NCBI RefSeq assembly: GCF_003667705.1
Contig: NZ_CP033019.1
Coordinates: 6,014,001-6,078,000, forward strand
From: Janthinobacterium agaricidamnosum
GTDB lineage: Bacteria > Pseudomonadota > Gammaproteobacteria > Burkholderiales > Burkholderiaceae_D
DNA: 64,000 bases
Direction: 5' to 3'
The notes under the pieces were generated by a model, which was given only the letters and a program-made list of their open reading frames with translations, made no database searches and was not told the origin of the DNA. Position numbers and translations under genes: made by a program. Numbering within the stretch: position 1 is the stretch's first letter; each line of letters starts with the position of its first letter. This document shows, piece after piece, positions 43,454 to 52,618 of the stretch.

Positions 43454-44773
43454 TTACTTCATGCACGCCGGCGTGATCTTTTTCTCTTCGGCGTACTTGC
43501 CGGACGATTCCTCGACCAGCTTGCGCACCAGGGCCTTGTCGCCGACGATCCATTTCGGCGTGATGGCGGTCCATTTCTTGCCATCCCACTGCTGCACCTT
43601 CACGGCGCCCGAGCCTTCATGGTCGTCGCAGCTGGTTTTCACGGTGGGGAACATGCCCAGCGCGCCCACGGCCTTCTGGCGCGCATCGTCGACGTTCAGG
43701 TTTTCCAGGCCCCAGCGCATCTGTTCGCCCGTGATCGGCTTGCCCTTGCCGAATTTTTCCTGCGCCGTGCGGATCGCTTCGACCCACAGGATGCCGGCCG
43801 TCACGCCGCGCATGTGGTAGACGGAGCCGATGCGCGACTGGTCCGACAGGTTGCCCTTGCCGGTGGCGTAGAGTTTTTTGCGGATGTCGTCGAGCACGGG
43901 GTAGTTGCCCGGCGTATTGAACGTCATCGCCGTGTAGCCCTTGGCCGCGTCGCCCGATGGAATCGTGTCTTCCTCGGAGCCGGCCCACCAGACGCCCAGC
44001 ATTTTGTCGCGCGGGAAGCCGTTGCGCTGCGCCGTTTTGATGGCAACGGAGTTCATCACGCCCCAGCCCCACAGGATCACGTGGTCCGGCTTGGCCTGGC
44101 GGATTTGCAGCCATTGCGATTGCTGTTCGCTGCCGGGCGGCGCGACGGGAATTTTGATCAGCTCGAAGCCGTACTGTTTCGACAGCGCTTCCAGTACCGG
44201 CAGCGGCTCCTTGCCGAAAGCCGAGTCGTGGTATAGGTGGACGATTTTTTTCCCTTTCAGCTTGTCCATGCCACCATCCTTGTCGCCCAAATATTTGATC
44301 ATGGCGGCGGCCTGGCTCCAGTAGCTGGAGATCAGCGGATACACATACGGGAAGACCTTGCCGTTGGCGGCGTCCGAGCGGCCGTAGCCGATCATCGTCA
44401 TGGGGATCTTGTCCTGCGCCACGCGGTCGAGGATGCCGTAGGCGACGCCCGTGGACAGGGTTTCGACCAGGGTGGCGCCGCCCTGCTTGGTTTTCAGGCG
44501 TTCATAGCATTCGACGCCGCGCGACGGGTTGTATTCGGTTTCGCATTCTTCCCAGCTGATTTTCACGCCATTGACGCCGCCGGCCTGGTTGACCAGGTTG
44601 AAGTAATCGATGATGCCGCCGTAGAAACCGGAGCCGCCGGCCGCGTACGGTCCCACGCGGTACGAGGGCAGGGCGATGTACTGTTCCTTGTCCTGCGCCT
44701 GCACGCTGCCGGCCATGGTGAGTGCGGCACTGGCGATGGCGGCGGCCAGCATGAGCGATTTGATGTGTTTCAT
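43454..44773 (-). CDS. livK: Branched-chain amino acid ABC transporter substrate-binding protein
   Basis: 439-aa periplasmic protein. The signal peptide at residues 1-26 ends SVQA before QDKEQYIAL. Peripla_BP_6 landmarks follow: YRVGPYAAGGSGFYGGIIDYF (in pieces), INGV-like VNGVKISWEECETEYN, VETLSTGVAYGILD and IVHLYHDSAFGKE. It is longer than E. coli LivK and belongs to a betaproteobacterial subgroup whose ligand may be a short aliphatic acid or amide, given the two CoA ligases in the cluster. GAGGAGACAC precedes the ATG. Confidence 0.85.
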   Translation of the reverse strand: MKHIKSLMLAAAIASAALTMAGSVQAQDKEQYIALPSYRVGPYAAGGSGFYGGIIDYFNLVNQAGGVNGVKISWEECETEYNPSRGVECYERLKTKQGGATLVETLSTGVAYGILDRVAQDKIPMTMIGYGRSDAANGKVFPYVYPLISSYWSQAAAMIKYLGDKDGGMDKLKGKKIVHLYHDSAFGKEPLPVLEALSKQYGFELIKIPVAPPGSEQQSQWLQIRQAKPDHVILWGWGVMNSVAIKTAQRNGFPRDKMLGVWWAGSEEDTIPSGDAAKGYTAMTFNTPGNYPVLDDIRKKLYATGKGNLSDQSRIGSVYHMRGVTAGILWVEAIRTAQEKFGKGKPITGEQMRWGLENLNVDDARQKAVGALGMFPTVKTSCDDHEGSGAVKVQQWDGKKWTAITPKWIVGDKALVRKLVEESSGKYAEEKKITPACMK

Positions 44774-44831
44774 TGTGTGTCTCCTCTTGTTTTATTTGGT
44801 ATTCAAGTGAACCGACATCGACTGCAAAAAC

Positions 44832-45890
44832 TTAATGGGGGAAGGGCCAGAGTCTCAATTTTTCCTTGGCGATCTGCCACAGCCTGGCCAGGCCGTGCGG
44901 CTCGACGATCAGGAAGAAGATGATCAGCGCGCCGAACACCATCAGTTCCAGGTTCGAGGCCACGCTGGTCGGCAACGCCAGGCCATGCGCGATGGTATTC
45001 AGGAAGACGGGCAGCAGCACGATGAAGGCCGCGCCCAGGAAGGAGCCGAGAATCGAGCCGACGCCGCCGATGATGATCATGAACAGGATGCGGAAGGACA
45101 GGTCCAGGTTGTACGCTTCCGGCTCCACCGTGCCCAGGTAGGCGTACGCATACAGGGCGCCGGCCACGCCGCAGTAGAACGAGCTGACGGCAAACGCCAG
45201 CAGCTTGGTGCGCATCAGGCGAAAACCGATCACTTCGGCCGCCATGTCCATGTCGCGCACGGCCATCCACGAGCGGCCCACGTTCGAGCGGATCATGTTC
45301 TTGGCCAGCAGGGCCATGCCGGCCACGATGGCCAGCACCAGCAGGTATTTGCTTTGCGGCGTGTCGAACTGGTAGCCGAGGATGGTCATCTTTTGTACCG
45401 TGATCACGCCCGAGGAGCTGTAATTGGTCAGATACGGGATCTTGGTCAGGCACCAGACGACGAAGAACTGCGTCGCCAGGGTGGAGGCGGCCAGGTAAAA
45501 GCCGCGGATGCGCAGGGAGGGCAGGCCGAAGGCGATGCCCACCATGGCCGCGCACAGGCCGCCCAGGATGAACGACACCAGCAGCGGCAAGCCGGGCAGG
45601 CGCGCCATGAAGTTATACGAGGCAAACGCGCCGACGGCCATGAAGGCGGCCGTGCCCAGCGACAGCTGGCCTGCGTAACCGGTCAGGATGTTCAGGCCCA
45701 ATGCCGCCAGGGCGAAGATCAGGAACGGGATCAGGATCGCCGACAGCATGTAGGGCGAGGCGAAATACGGCAGGAGGAAGACGGCGACGAGCAGCGTGGC
45801 CGTCAGCGCCAGGCGGTCTTGCCGGATCGGGAAAATCTGGTTGTCAGCCTGGTAGCTGGTCTTGAATTGTCCTGCTTCACGGTAAATCAT
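44832..45890 (-). CDS. livM: Branched-chain amino acid ABC transporter permease LivM
   Basis: 352 aa, about nine membrane segments. ALGLNILTGYAGQLSLGTAAFMAVGAF (seen as NILTGYAGQLSLG) and MIIIGGVGSILGSFLGAA are the LivM consensus loops. ATG 45890 is preferred: AAGGA lies six bases before it, and an upstream in-frame GTG at 45908 has no ribosome-binding site. REP copy 8 lies in the gap to livH. Confidence 0.87.
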   Translation of the reverse strand: MIYREAGQFKTSYQADNQIFPIRQDRLALTATLLVAVFLLPYFASPYMLSAILIPFLIFALAALGLNILTGYAGQLSLGTAAFMAVGAFASYNFMARLPGLPLLVSFILGGLCAAMVGIAFGLPSLRIRGFYLAASTLATQFFVVWCLTKIPYLTNYSSSGVITVQKMTILGYQFDTPQSKYLLVLAIVAGMALLAKNMIRSNVGRSWMAVRDMDMAAEVIGFRLMRTKLLAFAVSSFYCGVAGALYAYAYLGTVEPEAYNLDLSFRILFMIIIGGVGSILGSFLGAAFIVLLPVFLNTIAHGLALPTSVASNLELMVFGALIIFFLIVEPHGLARLWQIAKEKLRLWPFPH

Positions 45891-45921
45891 GGCGTGTCCT
45901 TTGCTCACTGTTGGGGTGTTT

Positions 45922-45953
45922 GTCGGATTACGCCTTCGGCTAATCCGACCTAC
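45922..45953 (-). repeat. REP palindrome, copy 8 (single)
   Basis: GTCGGATTA-CGCC-TTC-GGC-TAATCCGAC plus CTAC, that is the GTAG head on the minus strand. It lies in the 78-bp livH-livM gap, so translation of livM depends on a start just beyond a stable hairpin. Confidence 0.85.
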
Positions 45954-45968
45954 GATGCTCTTGGGGCC

Positions 45969-46871
45969 TTATATTCGACGGATGATCTTCTCGCCGAACA
46001 GGCCTTCCGGGCGCACGAGCAGGAACAGCAGGGCCAGCACATACGGGAACCAGCCTTCGATGCCGCCGCCCACCATGGGGCCCAGGTAGACTTCGGCCAG
46101 CTTTTCCGACGCGCCGATGATCAGGCCGCCGACGATGGCGCCTGGCACCGACGTAAAGCCGCCGAGGATCAGCACGGGCAGCGCTTTCAGGGCGATGAAG
46201 GTGAGGGCGAACTGCACCCCGTTGCGCGCGCCCCACAGCAAGCCGGCCACCATCGCCACCAGGCCCGCCACGCCCCACACCACTGCCCAGATGCGCTGCA
46301 GCGGGATACCCACGGCCAGCGCCGCCTGGTGGTCGTCGGCGACGGCGCGCAGGGCGCGGCCCACCTTGGTTTTCGAGAACAGCAGGGCCAGGCAAATCAC
46401 CAGCAGCGCGCAGATGCCGGCCGCCACCACGTCGAACTGCGAAACGATGATGTTGAAATGATCCATCAGGAAGGGCATCGGCACGTCTTCGATGGGCAGG
46501 TCCAGCTTGTGTACCTGCGAGCCCCACATCAGCTGCGCCAGGCCTTCGATGAAAAAAGTCAGGCCGATGGTGGCCATGAAGAGCGTGATTTCCGGCTGGT
46601 TGACGAGCGGCCGCAAGACCACCCTTTCAATCGCCATGCCCAGCACGATCATGGTGAGCATCGTCAGCGGGATGGCCAGCCACAAGGACAGGCCGAACTT
46701 GTCCATGATGCCGACGCAGGTGAGGGCGGCGAAGAACACCATCGCGCCCTGCGCAAAATTGAACACGCCCGAGGCCTTGTAGATCAGAACGAAGCCGATC
46801 GCCACCAGCGCATACATGACGCCCGACAGCAGGCCGCCGATCAGCACTTCAAAGAAAAAATTGATATTCAT
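45969..46871 (-). CDS. livH: Branched-chain amino acid ABC transporter permease LivH
   Basis: 300-aa permease. GLLSGVMYALVAIGFVLIYKASGVFNFAQGAM (seen as GVMYALVAIGFVLIYK and NFAQGAM) and VLILGGFTSVPGAIVGGLIIG are LivH hallmarks. ATG 46871 (MNINFFFEVL) has AAGGA at proper spacing, whereas the ATG two codons earlier abuts it. It is 13 bp after livG and followed by REP copy 8. Confidence 0.88.
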   Translation of the reverse strand: MNINFFFEVLIGGLLSGVMYALVAIGFVLIYKASGVFNFAQGAMVFFAALTCVGIMDKFGLSLWLAIPLTMLTMIVLGMAIERVVLRPLVNQPEITLFMATIGLTFFIEGLAQLMWGSQVHKLDLPIEDVPMPFLMDHFNIIVSQFDVVAAGICALLVICLALLFSKTKVGRALRAVADDHQAALAVGIPLQRIWAVVWGVAGLVAMVAGLLWGARNGVQFALTFIALKALPVLILGGFTSVPGAIVGGLIIGASEKLAEVYLGPMVGGGIEGWFPYVLALLFLLVRPEGLFGEKIIRRI

Positions 46872-46884
46872 TGCCATTCCTTGT

Positions 46885-47718
46885 CTAGTGCGCCACGCCG
46901 AGATAGGCATTGATCACGTCCTGATTGCTGCGCACCTCGTCGGGCGTGCCGTCGCCGATCTTCTTGCCGTAATCGAGCACCACCACGCGGTCGGAGATAT
47001 CCATCACCACGCCCATGTCGTGCTCGATCAGCACGATGGTCGTACCCAGCTGGTCGTTGACGTCGAGGATGAAGCGGCACATGTCCTGCTTTTCTTCCAC
47101 GTTCATGCCGGCCATCGGTTCATCGAGCAGCAAAATTTCCGGCTCGGCCACGAGGGCGCGGCCCAGTTCCACGCGCTTTTGCAAGCCGTAGGGCAGGCGC
47201 CCCACGGGCGTCTTGCGGATGGCCTGGATTTCCAGGAAGTCGATGATCTCCTCGGCCTTCTTGCGGTGCTCGATTTCCTCGCGCCGCGCCGGTCCCCAGT
47301 ACAGGGCCTGCAGCAGGAAATTCGACTTCATTTTGAGGTTGCGCCCCGTCATGATGTTGTCCAGCACCGTCATGCCCTTGAACAGGGCGATGTTCTGGAA
47401 GGTGCGCGCGATGCCGGACTTGGCGGCCGCGTAGCAATCCATGCCGCGCCGGTGCTCGCCCCGGTAAATGATCTCGCCCTGCTGCGGGCGGTACACGCCA
47501 TTGATCACGTTAAGCATCGAGCTTTTGCCCGCGCCGTTCGGGCCGATGATGGCGCGGATTTCATGCTGTTTCACGTCGAACGAGATGTCGGTCAGCGCTT
47601 TCACGCCGCCGAACGACAGCGAGATGTTCTTCAGGTCGAGGATCACGGGGCCCGTCTTGCGGGCCGTGCCGAAATGGGCGTCGGGTTCGTTCATTTGCAT
47701 CGTGCTGTGCTCCATCAT
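46885..47718 (-). CDS. livG: Branched-chain amino acid ABC transporter ATPase LivG
   Basis: 277 aa. LSFGGVKALTDISF, Walker A GPNGAGKSS, IARTFQNIALF, GLQKRVELGRALVAEPEILLLDEPMAGMN (GLQKRVELGRAL replaces LSGGQ; Walker B ILLLDEPMAGMN) and VLIEHDMGVVM are typical LivG features. The first 25 residues are a variable tail. ATG 47718 overlaps the acyl-CoA ligase stop by 4 nt. Confidence 0.9.
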   Translation of the reverse strand: MMEHSTMQMNEPDAHFGTARKTGPVILDLKNISLSFGGVKALTDISFDVKQHEIRAIIGPNGAGKSSMLNVINGVYRPQQGEIIYRGEHRRGMDCYAAAKSGIARTFQNIALFKGMTVLDNIMTGRNLKMKSNFLLQALYWGPARREEIEHRKKAEEIIDFLEIQAIRKTPVGRLPYGLQKRVELGRALVAEPEILLLDEPMAGMNVEEKQDMCRFILDVNDQLGTTIVLIEHDMGVVMDISDRVVVLDYGKKIGDGTPDEVRSNQDVINAYLGVAH

Positions 47719-49670
47719 GCGGCCAGGCCTTGGGGCCGGTACGTTTTGCTGTCCCAGATCTGCAGGTTGGCGCTGGTCGAACCAAGGCGGCCATCCTCGA
47801 ATTTCACCTGGGTCTCGATGTATTGCGTTGCCTTGCCCTCGTACAGGGCGGAGATCAGCACCGCGTATTTTTCGGCGATGAATTTGCGGCGCACCTTGCG
47901 CGTGCGGGTCAGTTCGTCGTCATCGGGGTCGAGTTCCTTGTGCAGCACCAGGAAGCGGTGCACCTGCGTGCGGTCCATCAAGGGGTCGGCCGCCAGTTCC
48001 GCGTTGACCTGCTCGATGCAGTCGCGGATCAGGCCATAGGTCTCGGCGCGCGCCGCCAGGTCCGTGTAGCCGGAGTAGGCGATGCCGCGCCGCTCGGACC
48101 AGTTGCCCACCGCTTCGATGTCGATGTTGATGAAGGCGCACACCTGGTCGCGCGCATGGCCGAAGGCCACCACTTCCTTGATGAAGGGGAAGAATTTGAG
48201 CTTGTTTTCGATGTAGTTGGGGGCGAACATGGCGCCGCAATTCATCTTGCCCACGTCGGCCGCGCGGTCGATGATTTTCAGATGGCCTTCGTTGTCGAAC
48301 ACGCCCGCGTCGCCCGTGTGGAAGTAGCCGTGATCGTCGATCACTTCGGCCGTGGCGTCGGGACGCTTGAAGTAGCCGCTCATGGTGGCGGGCGACTTGA
48401 CCAGCACTTCGCCATTGGCCGCCAGCTTGACTTCCACGCCCGGCGCCGGCAAGCCGACGCTGTCGAACTTGATATTGCCGTCCGGTTGCAAGCAAACGTA
48501 GGCGCAGGTTTCGGTGGAGCCGTACAGCTGCTTGAGGTTGACGCCGATCGAGCGGTAGAAGCGGAACAGGTCGGGCCCGATCGCGGCGCCGGCCGTGTAG
48601 GCGACGCGCACGCGCGACAGTCCCAGCACGTTTTTCAGGGGGCCGTAGACGAGCAGCTCGCCCAGCTTGTAGCCGAGGCGGTCCGCCAGCGAGATTGGTT
48701 TACCGTCCAAAATCTGCGCGCCGCAGCGCTTGGCCACGTCCATGAAATGGCTGAACATGCGGCGCTTGATGCTGCTCGCGTCTTCCATGCGTATCATCAC
48801 GCTGGTGAGCATGTTCTCGAACACGCGCGGCGGCGCAAAGTAGCAGGTGGGCCCGATTTCGCGCATGTCGATCATCACCGTGTCGCCCGACTCCGGGCAG
48901 TTGACGGTAAAGCCGGCCACCATGGCCTGCGCCAGCGAGAACAGGCAGTCGCCGACCCACGCCATGGGCAGGTAGGACAGGATGTCTTCCTCGTCGGTGA
49001 GCTGGTCGAAGGCGACGCCGCCTTCGCCGGCCGCCAGCAGCGCCGTATGGCTCTGGCACACGCCCTTCGGCTTGCCCGTGGTGCCCGAGGTGTACAGGAT
49101 CACGGCCGAGTCGCTGCCTTGGCCCGCTGCCACGGCGGCGTCGAAAAAGCCCGGGTGTTCGCGGTCGTAGGCGCGGCCCAGCGTCTGCAGGGCGGCAAAG
49201 GACGTCAGCTCCGGCTGGCGGTAATGGCGCATGCCGCGTTCATCGTCATAGGCGATGTGGGCGACGTGCGGATACAGGGCCTTGAGTTCGAGCAGCTTGT
49301 CGACCTGCTCCTGGTCTTCGACGATGGCGTAGCGGATTTCCGCATCCTGCAGCACGTAGGCCATGTCGGCGGCCGGCGCGTCCTGGTAGAGTGGCACGGG
49401 CACGCCGCCCAGGCTTTGCGCGGCCAGCATGGCCCAGTACAGGCGGGGACGGTTGTCGCCGATGATGGCCAGATTCATGCCGCGCCGGAAGCCGATGGCG
49501 GCCAGGCCGCAGGCCAGCGCGCGCACTTCCTCGTTCACCTCGGACCAGGTCCAGGTTTGCCAGATGCCCAGGTGTTTTTCGCGAAATGCGGGCTTGTCGG
49601 ATCGTACTGTCCCGTGTTGCAATAAGCGCCGCGGAAAAGTCGGCATTGTTGCTGTGGTATGCGTTTGCAC
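47715..49670 (-). CDS. Long-chain-type acyl-CoA ligase (AMP-binding)
   Basis: 651-aa adenylate-forming ligase. VILYTSGTTGKPKGV is the phosphate loop, YGSTETCAY the adenine motif and HTGDAGVFDNEGHLKIIDRAAD (HTGDAGVF, KIIDRAAD) the hinge. YLPMAWVGDCLFS and a long C-terminal extension place it with long-chain ligases that accompany liv clusters in Burkholderiales. A GTG at 49670 with AGGGAG six bases upstream is the best-supported start; ATG 49646 (MPTFPRR) is an alternative. First gene of the leftward cluster, divergent from the Crp/Fnr regulator. Confidence 0.85.
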   Translation of the reverse strand: MQTHTTATMPTFPRRLLQHGTVRSDKPAFREKHLGIWQTWTWSEVNEEVRALACGLAAIGFRRGMNLAIIGDNRPRLYWAMLAAQSLGGVPVPLYQDAPAADMAYVLQDAEIRYAIVEDQEQVDKLLELKALYPHVAHIAYDDERGMRHYRQPELTSFAALQTLGRAYDREHPGFFDAAVAAGQGSDSAVILYTSGTTGKPKGVCQSHTALLAAGEGGVAFDQLTDEEDILSYLPMAWVGDCLFSLAQAMVAGFTVNCPESGDTVMIDMREIGPTCYFAPPRVFENMLTSVMIRMEDASSIKRRMFSHFMDVAKRCGAQILDGKPISLADRLGYKLGELLVYGPLKNVLGLSRVRVAYTAGAAIGPDLFRFYRSIGVNLKQLYGSTETCAYVCLQPDGNIKFDSVGLPAPGVEVKLAANGEVLVKSPATMSGYFKRPDATAEVIDDHGYFHTGDAGVFDNEGHLKIIDRAADVGKMNCGAMFAPNYIENKLKFFPFIKEVVAFGHARDQVCAFINIDIEAVGNWSERRGIAYSGYTDLAARAETYGLIRDCIEQVNAELAADPLMDRTQVHRFLVLHKELDPDDDELTRTRKVRRKFIAEKYAVLISALYEGKATQYIETQVKFEDGRLGSTSANLQIWDSKTYRPQGLAA

Positions 49671-49811
49671 CAGTGTCTCCCTGTTGCTTGTCTCAGGCTC
49701 CACCTCGTTGGATGGCGCTCTGTGTTTTTTATGTGTAAGGCGTTTGTGCAATGATAGTAGCTTGCGTTAGTTTGCCGAGTTGTCTTTTCGGGGACATTTA
49801 TCCACTTTTCG

Positions 49812-50525
49812 ATGGTGCATCGCACAATGACCAACCCTGATATCAGCCTCAAGGATGCCGTTCGCGCGGCCAACTGGGCGCAGCTGCTCGACCCCGTGCA
49901 AATGGCCCGGGTCGAGGCGGATGTGTTCGAGACTTTCGTGCCGAAAGGCGGTTTTGTCTGCCGCAAGGGCGAGCCGGTGGACAACTGGATCGGCGTCATC
50001 AGCGGCATGGTCAAGATGAATAATTTTTCCGCTTCCGGCAAGGCCATGACGTTTACGGGCTTGTCACCGGGCAGCTGGTTTGGGGAAGGTTCGCTGCTCA
50101 AGCGCGAGATGCGCAAATACGACACCATCGCCGTGCGCGATACGCGCGTGGCGCGCCTGCCCGCCACCACCTTCCACTGGCTGCTGGAAACGAGCCTGCC
50201 ATTCACGCGCTTCCTGCTGATGCAGCTCAACGAGCGCCTTGGCCAGTTCATCGGCATGGTGGAAAACGAGCGCCTGCTGGACCTGAACACGCGCGTGGCG
50301 CGCTGCCTGGCGTCGATGTTCAACTCGCATTTATACCCGGGCGTGGAAACCCTGGTGCAGCTGTCGCAGGAAGAAATCGGCCTGTTGTCAGGCTCCTCGC
50401 GCCAGCGCGCCAACCAGGCCTTGCAGGTACTGGAAAAAAAGGGTTTATTGCGTCTCGATTACGGCGGTATCCGCGTGCTGGACCTGGAAGGCTTGCGCCG
50501 CTACGAGGCCGATGATGGCGAGTGA
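49812..50525 (+). CDS. Crp/Fnr family transcriptional regulator
   Basis: 237 aa. Cyclic-nucleotide-binding-like barrel at about residues 25-140 (CRKGEPVDNWIGVISGMVKM, SWFGEGSLL), dimer helix LGQFIGMVENERLLDLNTRVARCLASM in short pieces, and a winged HTH with EEIGLLSGSSRQRANQALQVLEKKGLL (recognition helix SRQRANQAL). There is no Fnr-type cysteine cluster. ATG 49827 is an alternative start. It is divergent from the acyl-CoA ligase/liv cluster and probably controls it, by analogy with Burkholderiales. Confidence 0.86.
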   Translation: MVHRTMTNPDISLKDAVRAANWAQLLDPVQMARVEADVFETFVPKGGFVCRKGEPVDNWIGVISGMVKMNNFSASGKAMTFTGLSPGSWFGEGSLLKREMRKYDTIAVRDTRVARLPATTFHWLLETSLPFTRFLLMQLNERLGQFIGMVENERLLDLNTRVARCLASMFNSHLYPGVETLVQLSQEEIGLLSGSSRQRANQALQVLEKKGLLRLDYGGIRVLDLEGLRRYEADDGE

Positions 50526-52572
50526 TTCCATTCGCGCCGCGGCGCTGCGCGCGCGCCTCGATGGCGGCTTTGTCGAGCATGCGCGTTTCACGGGGCCACC
50601 GGTCGATTTCAGCGACTGGATCCCCGAAGAACTGGGCGCCGTCTGGGGTGCGCTGCACCGCGCGGCGGGCTTCGGCCATGACGATTATGCTCGGCGCGAA
50701 CTGGCGCTGGCGCTATTGGCGCAAGCGAGCAGCATGAACCTGGCACCGGCGCTGGCAGGCGAGATGTTCCTCGACGCGCTGGACGCGGCCCGCGTGCACG
50801 ACTGGGACTACGCAATCGGCTGCCTGGCTTGCCTGCGCGGCGCGCCACCGGAAGGCAGCGCGCAGCTGGCGCTGCGCATCCTCGATGAACCGAAGCACTG
50901 GGGCGAACAGCATTTTGCCGCCTGGCTGCTGGCGCAGCTGGCAGGCGGCGACGCCCTAACCCGGTTCGGGCAGATGATGGATGAGCGTCATGCGCGCTAC
51001 CCGATGCCCTTGACCTTGCAGGAACTCACCGTGCTGCCGCAGCTGGCGAAAACGTCGCTGCTGGCGCTGGCCGGCTCGCGCTACAGCGGCCACTGGAACC
51101 GCGACAGCATCGGCGAGGCCGATCCCGCCGACGTGCTGGCCGACGATGCGGTGTATGTCGATTTTGCGCGCACGATACTGGAGCAGGCGGCGCGCCATAT
51201 CGCCGCCATCCATGACGGCAGCGTGCCGTATGCTGCCGATGCCGCCTTTGCCACGGCAGATTCTCCGGTGCTGGCGCGCGCCGCGCGGGTGGCGTCCTAT
51301 CGCGACGATGCCTGGTTCAGGCCCGTGATCACCGTCCTGCTGCCGTTGGCATGCGTGGCGCCCGGCGCGGCCAAGAGCGCGCCGTCGCAGTCGTTGGCGA
51401 TGGCGCTGGGCCATGCGGTGGAAACCATTCCCACGCCCGAAAGCCTGCAAGCCCTGCGCGCGGCGCTGGCCCAGGTGCGCCATGCGGGCATCCGCAAGAA
51501 ACTGGAACGCAATCTGAAACCGGCCGAACGGGCGCTGGCCGAACGGCCCGATATCGCCTGGAGGATCGGCATGCCGGGTCCCATGGGCAAGCGGCGTCAG
51601 ACCATGCTGGCGCGCCGCCTGGAAGCGGGCTACGCCAGCGAGGTGTGGTTTGGCCTGGACCAATGGCGTGGCCTGCGCGACGATGCCGATATCGACGCGG
51701 TGGCGCGCGCGCTGGTCTGGCGCACGGGCGATGGGCTGGCCTTCATGCTCGACGGGAAGGGCGCCATCGATGCGCAGGGGCAGCCGGTGGATGTGCCGGA
51801 GCAAGGCGAGATCGGCCTGTGGCACCCCTTGCATGGCAGCGGGGAAGAGCGCGCCGCCTGGCAAGCGCTGCTCGCGCGGCGGCGCCTGCGCCAGCCGCTG
51901 CGCCAGGTTTATCGCGAAATATATGCACCGCCCGGCGACGGCGGCGTCCCATTTTCCGGCTACCAGCTGTCGCTGCCCACCTTGCTGGGACTGGCGCGCC
52001 GCGAAGGCTGGCGCCTGGACCACGATGAAGGCCTGTCGCGCCAGTTCGGTGCCTGGCGCGTGTCGCTGCGCATCGAGGGACGCGTGTATCCGGGGGCGGG
52101 CGGTGCCTGCACGTCAAACGGGCTGGCGCCCGCGCAGATGATGCCGATGGCGCCGGTGGCGTATTCGGAAGCGTGCCGCGCGGTTGACCTGCTGGTCAGC
52201 GCCAGCGCCTTGGCGCTGGTGGAGGAAGAGCAAAGCGTGGAGCGCGAACAGCGCCTGTTTTACCTGGCCAACCTGGCACCGGGGCCGATGGCGGGCATGC
52301 GGCGCGCCGTGCTGGAACAGGTATTCGCGGACCAGATCGAGGAGGGCCGGATGACGCTCGAAGCGCGCCACCTGATGGTGGGCCGGCATGCGATCCACCT
52401 GACCACCGGCAGGGTCACGAAGGATGGCGCCGAGGCGGTGATCGAGGCGGTAGCGCAGGGGAACAAGCTGGGCGCCGTGCCGTGGCTGCCCTACGACGAG
52501 GCGCTGCTGGAAAAAATCGCCGCCGCCGCCGGGGCGCTGCTGGCGTTGCAGCGAGTGCAGCCCGGCTGCTAA
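50512..52572 (+). CDS. DUF4132 domain-containing protein
   Basis: 686 aa, cytosolic, Ala/Leu/Arg-rich helical N-terminal two thirds resembling HEAT-like repeats (LRAALAQVRHAGIRKKLERN). The C-terminal third matches DUF4132: ERAAWQALLARRRLRQPLRQVYREIYAP (seen as QPLRQVYREIY), followed by YQLSLPTLLGLARREGW and DEGLSRQFGAW. The function of DUF4132 is unknown. The start ATGATG lies inside the last codons of the Crp/Fnr gene in another frame, so the two are translationally coupled. Confidence 0.75.
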   Translation: MMASDSIRAAALRARLDGGFVEHARFTGPPVDFSDWIPEELGAVWGALHRAAGFGHDDYARRELALALLAQASSMNLAPALAGEMFLDALDAARVHDWDYAIGCLACLRGAPPEGSAQLALRILDEPKHWGEQHFAAWLLAQLAGGDALTRFGQMMDERHARYPMPLTLQELTVLPQLAKTSLLALAGSRYSGHWNRDSIGEADPADVLADDAVYVDFARTILEQAARHIAAIHDGSVPYAADAAFATADSPVLARAARVASYRDDAWFRPVITVLLPLACVAPGAAKSAPSQSLAMALGHAVETIPTPESLQALRAALAQVRHAGIRKKLERNLKPAERALAERPDIAWRIGMPGPMGKRRQTMLARRLEAGYASEVWFGLDQWRGLRDDADIDAVARALVWRTGDGLAFMLDGKGAIDAQGQPVDVPEQGEIGLWHPLHGSGEERAAWQALLARRRLRQPLRQVYREIYAPPGDGGVPFSGYQLSLPTLLGLARREGWRLDHDEGLSRQFGAWRVSLRIEGRVYPGAGGACTSNGLAPAQMMPMAPVAYSEACRAVDLLVSASALALVEEEQSVEREQRLFYLANLAPGPMAGMRRAVLEQVFADQIEEGRMTLEARHLMVGRHAIHLTTGRVTKDGAEAVIEAVAQGNKLGAVPWLPYDEALLEKIAAAAGALLALQRVQPGC

Positions 52573-52618
52573 TCGCGGTATCATAGACGCTTCCCAGCAC
52601 CGCTCCATTTTCGCTCCC

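Noticed and set aside
44835..46913. A 692-codon plus-strand frame across livM and livH
   Set aside because: Low-complexity shadow of two clearly recognisable permease genes; it crosses a REP element and has no ribosome-binding site.
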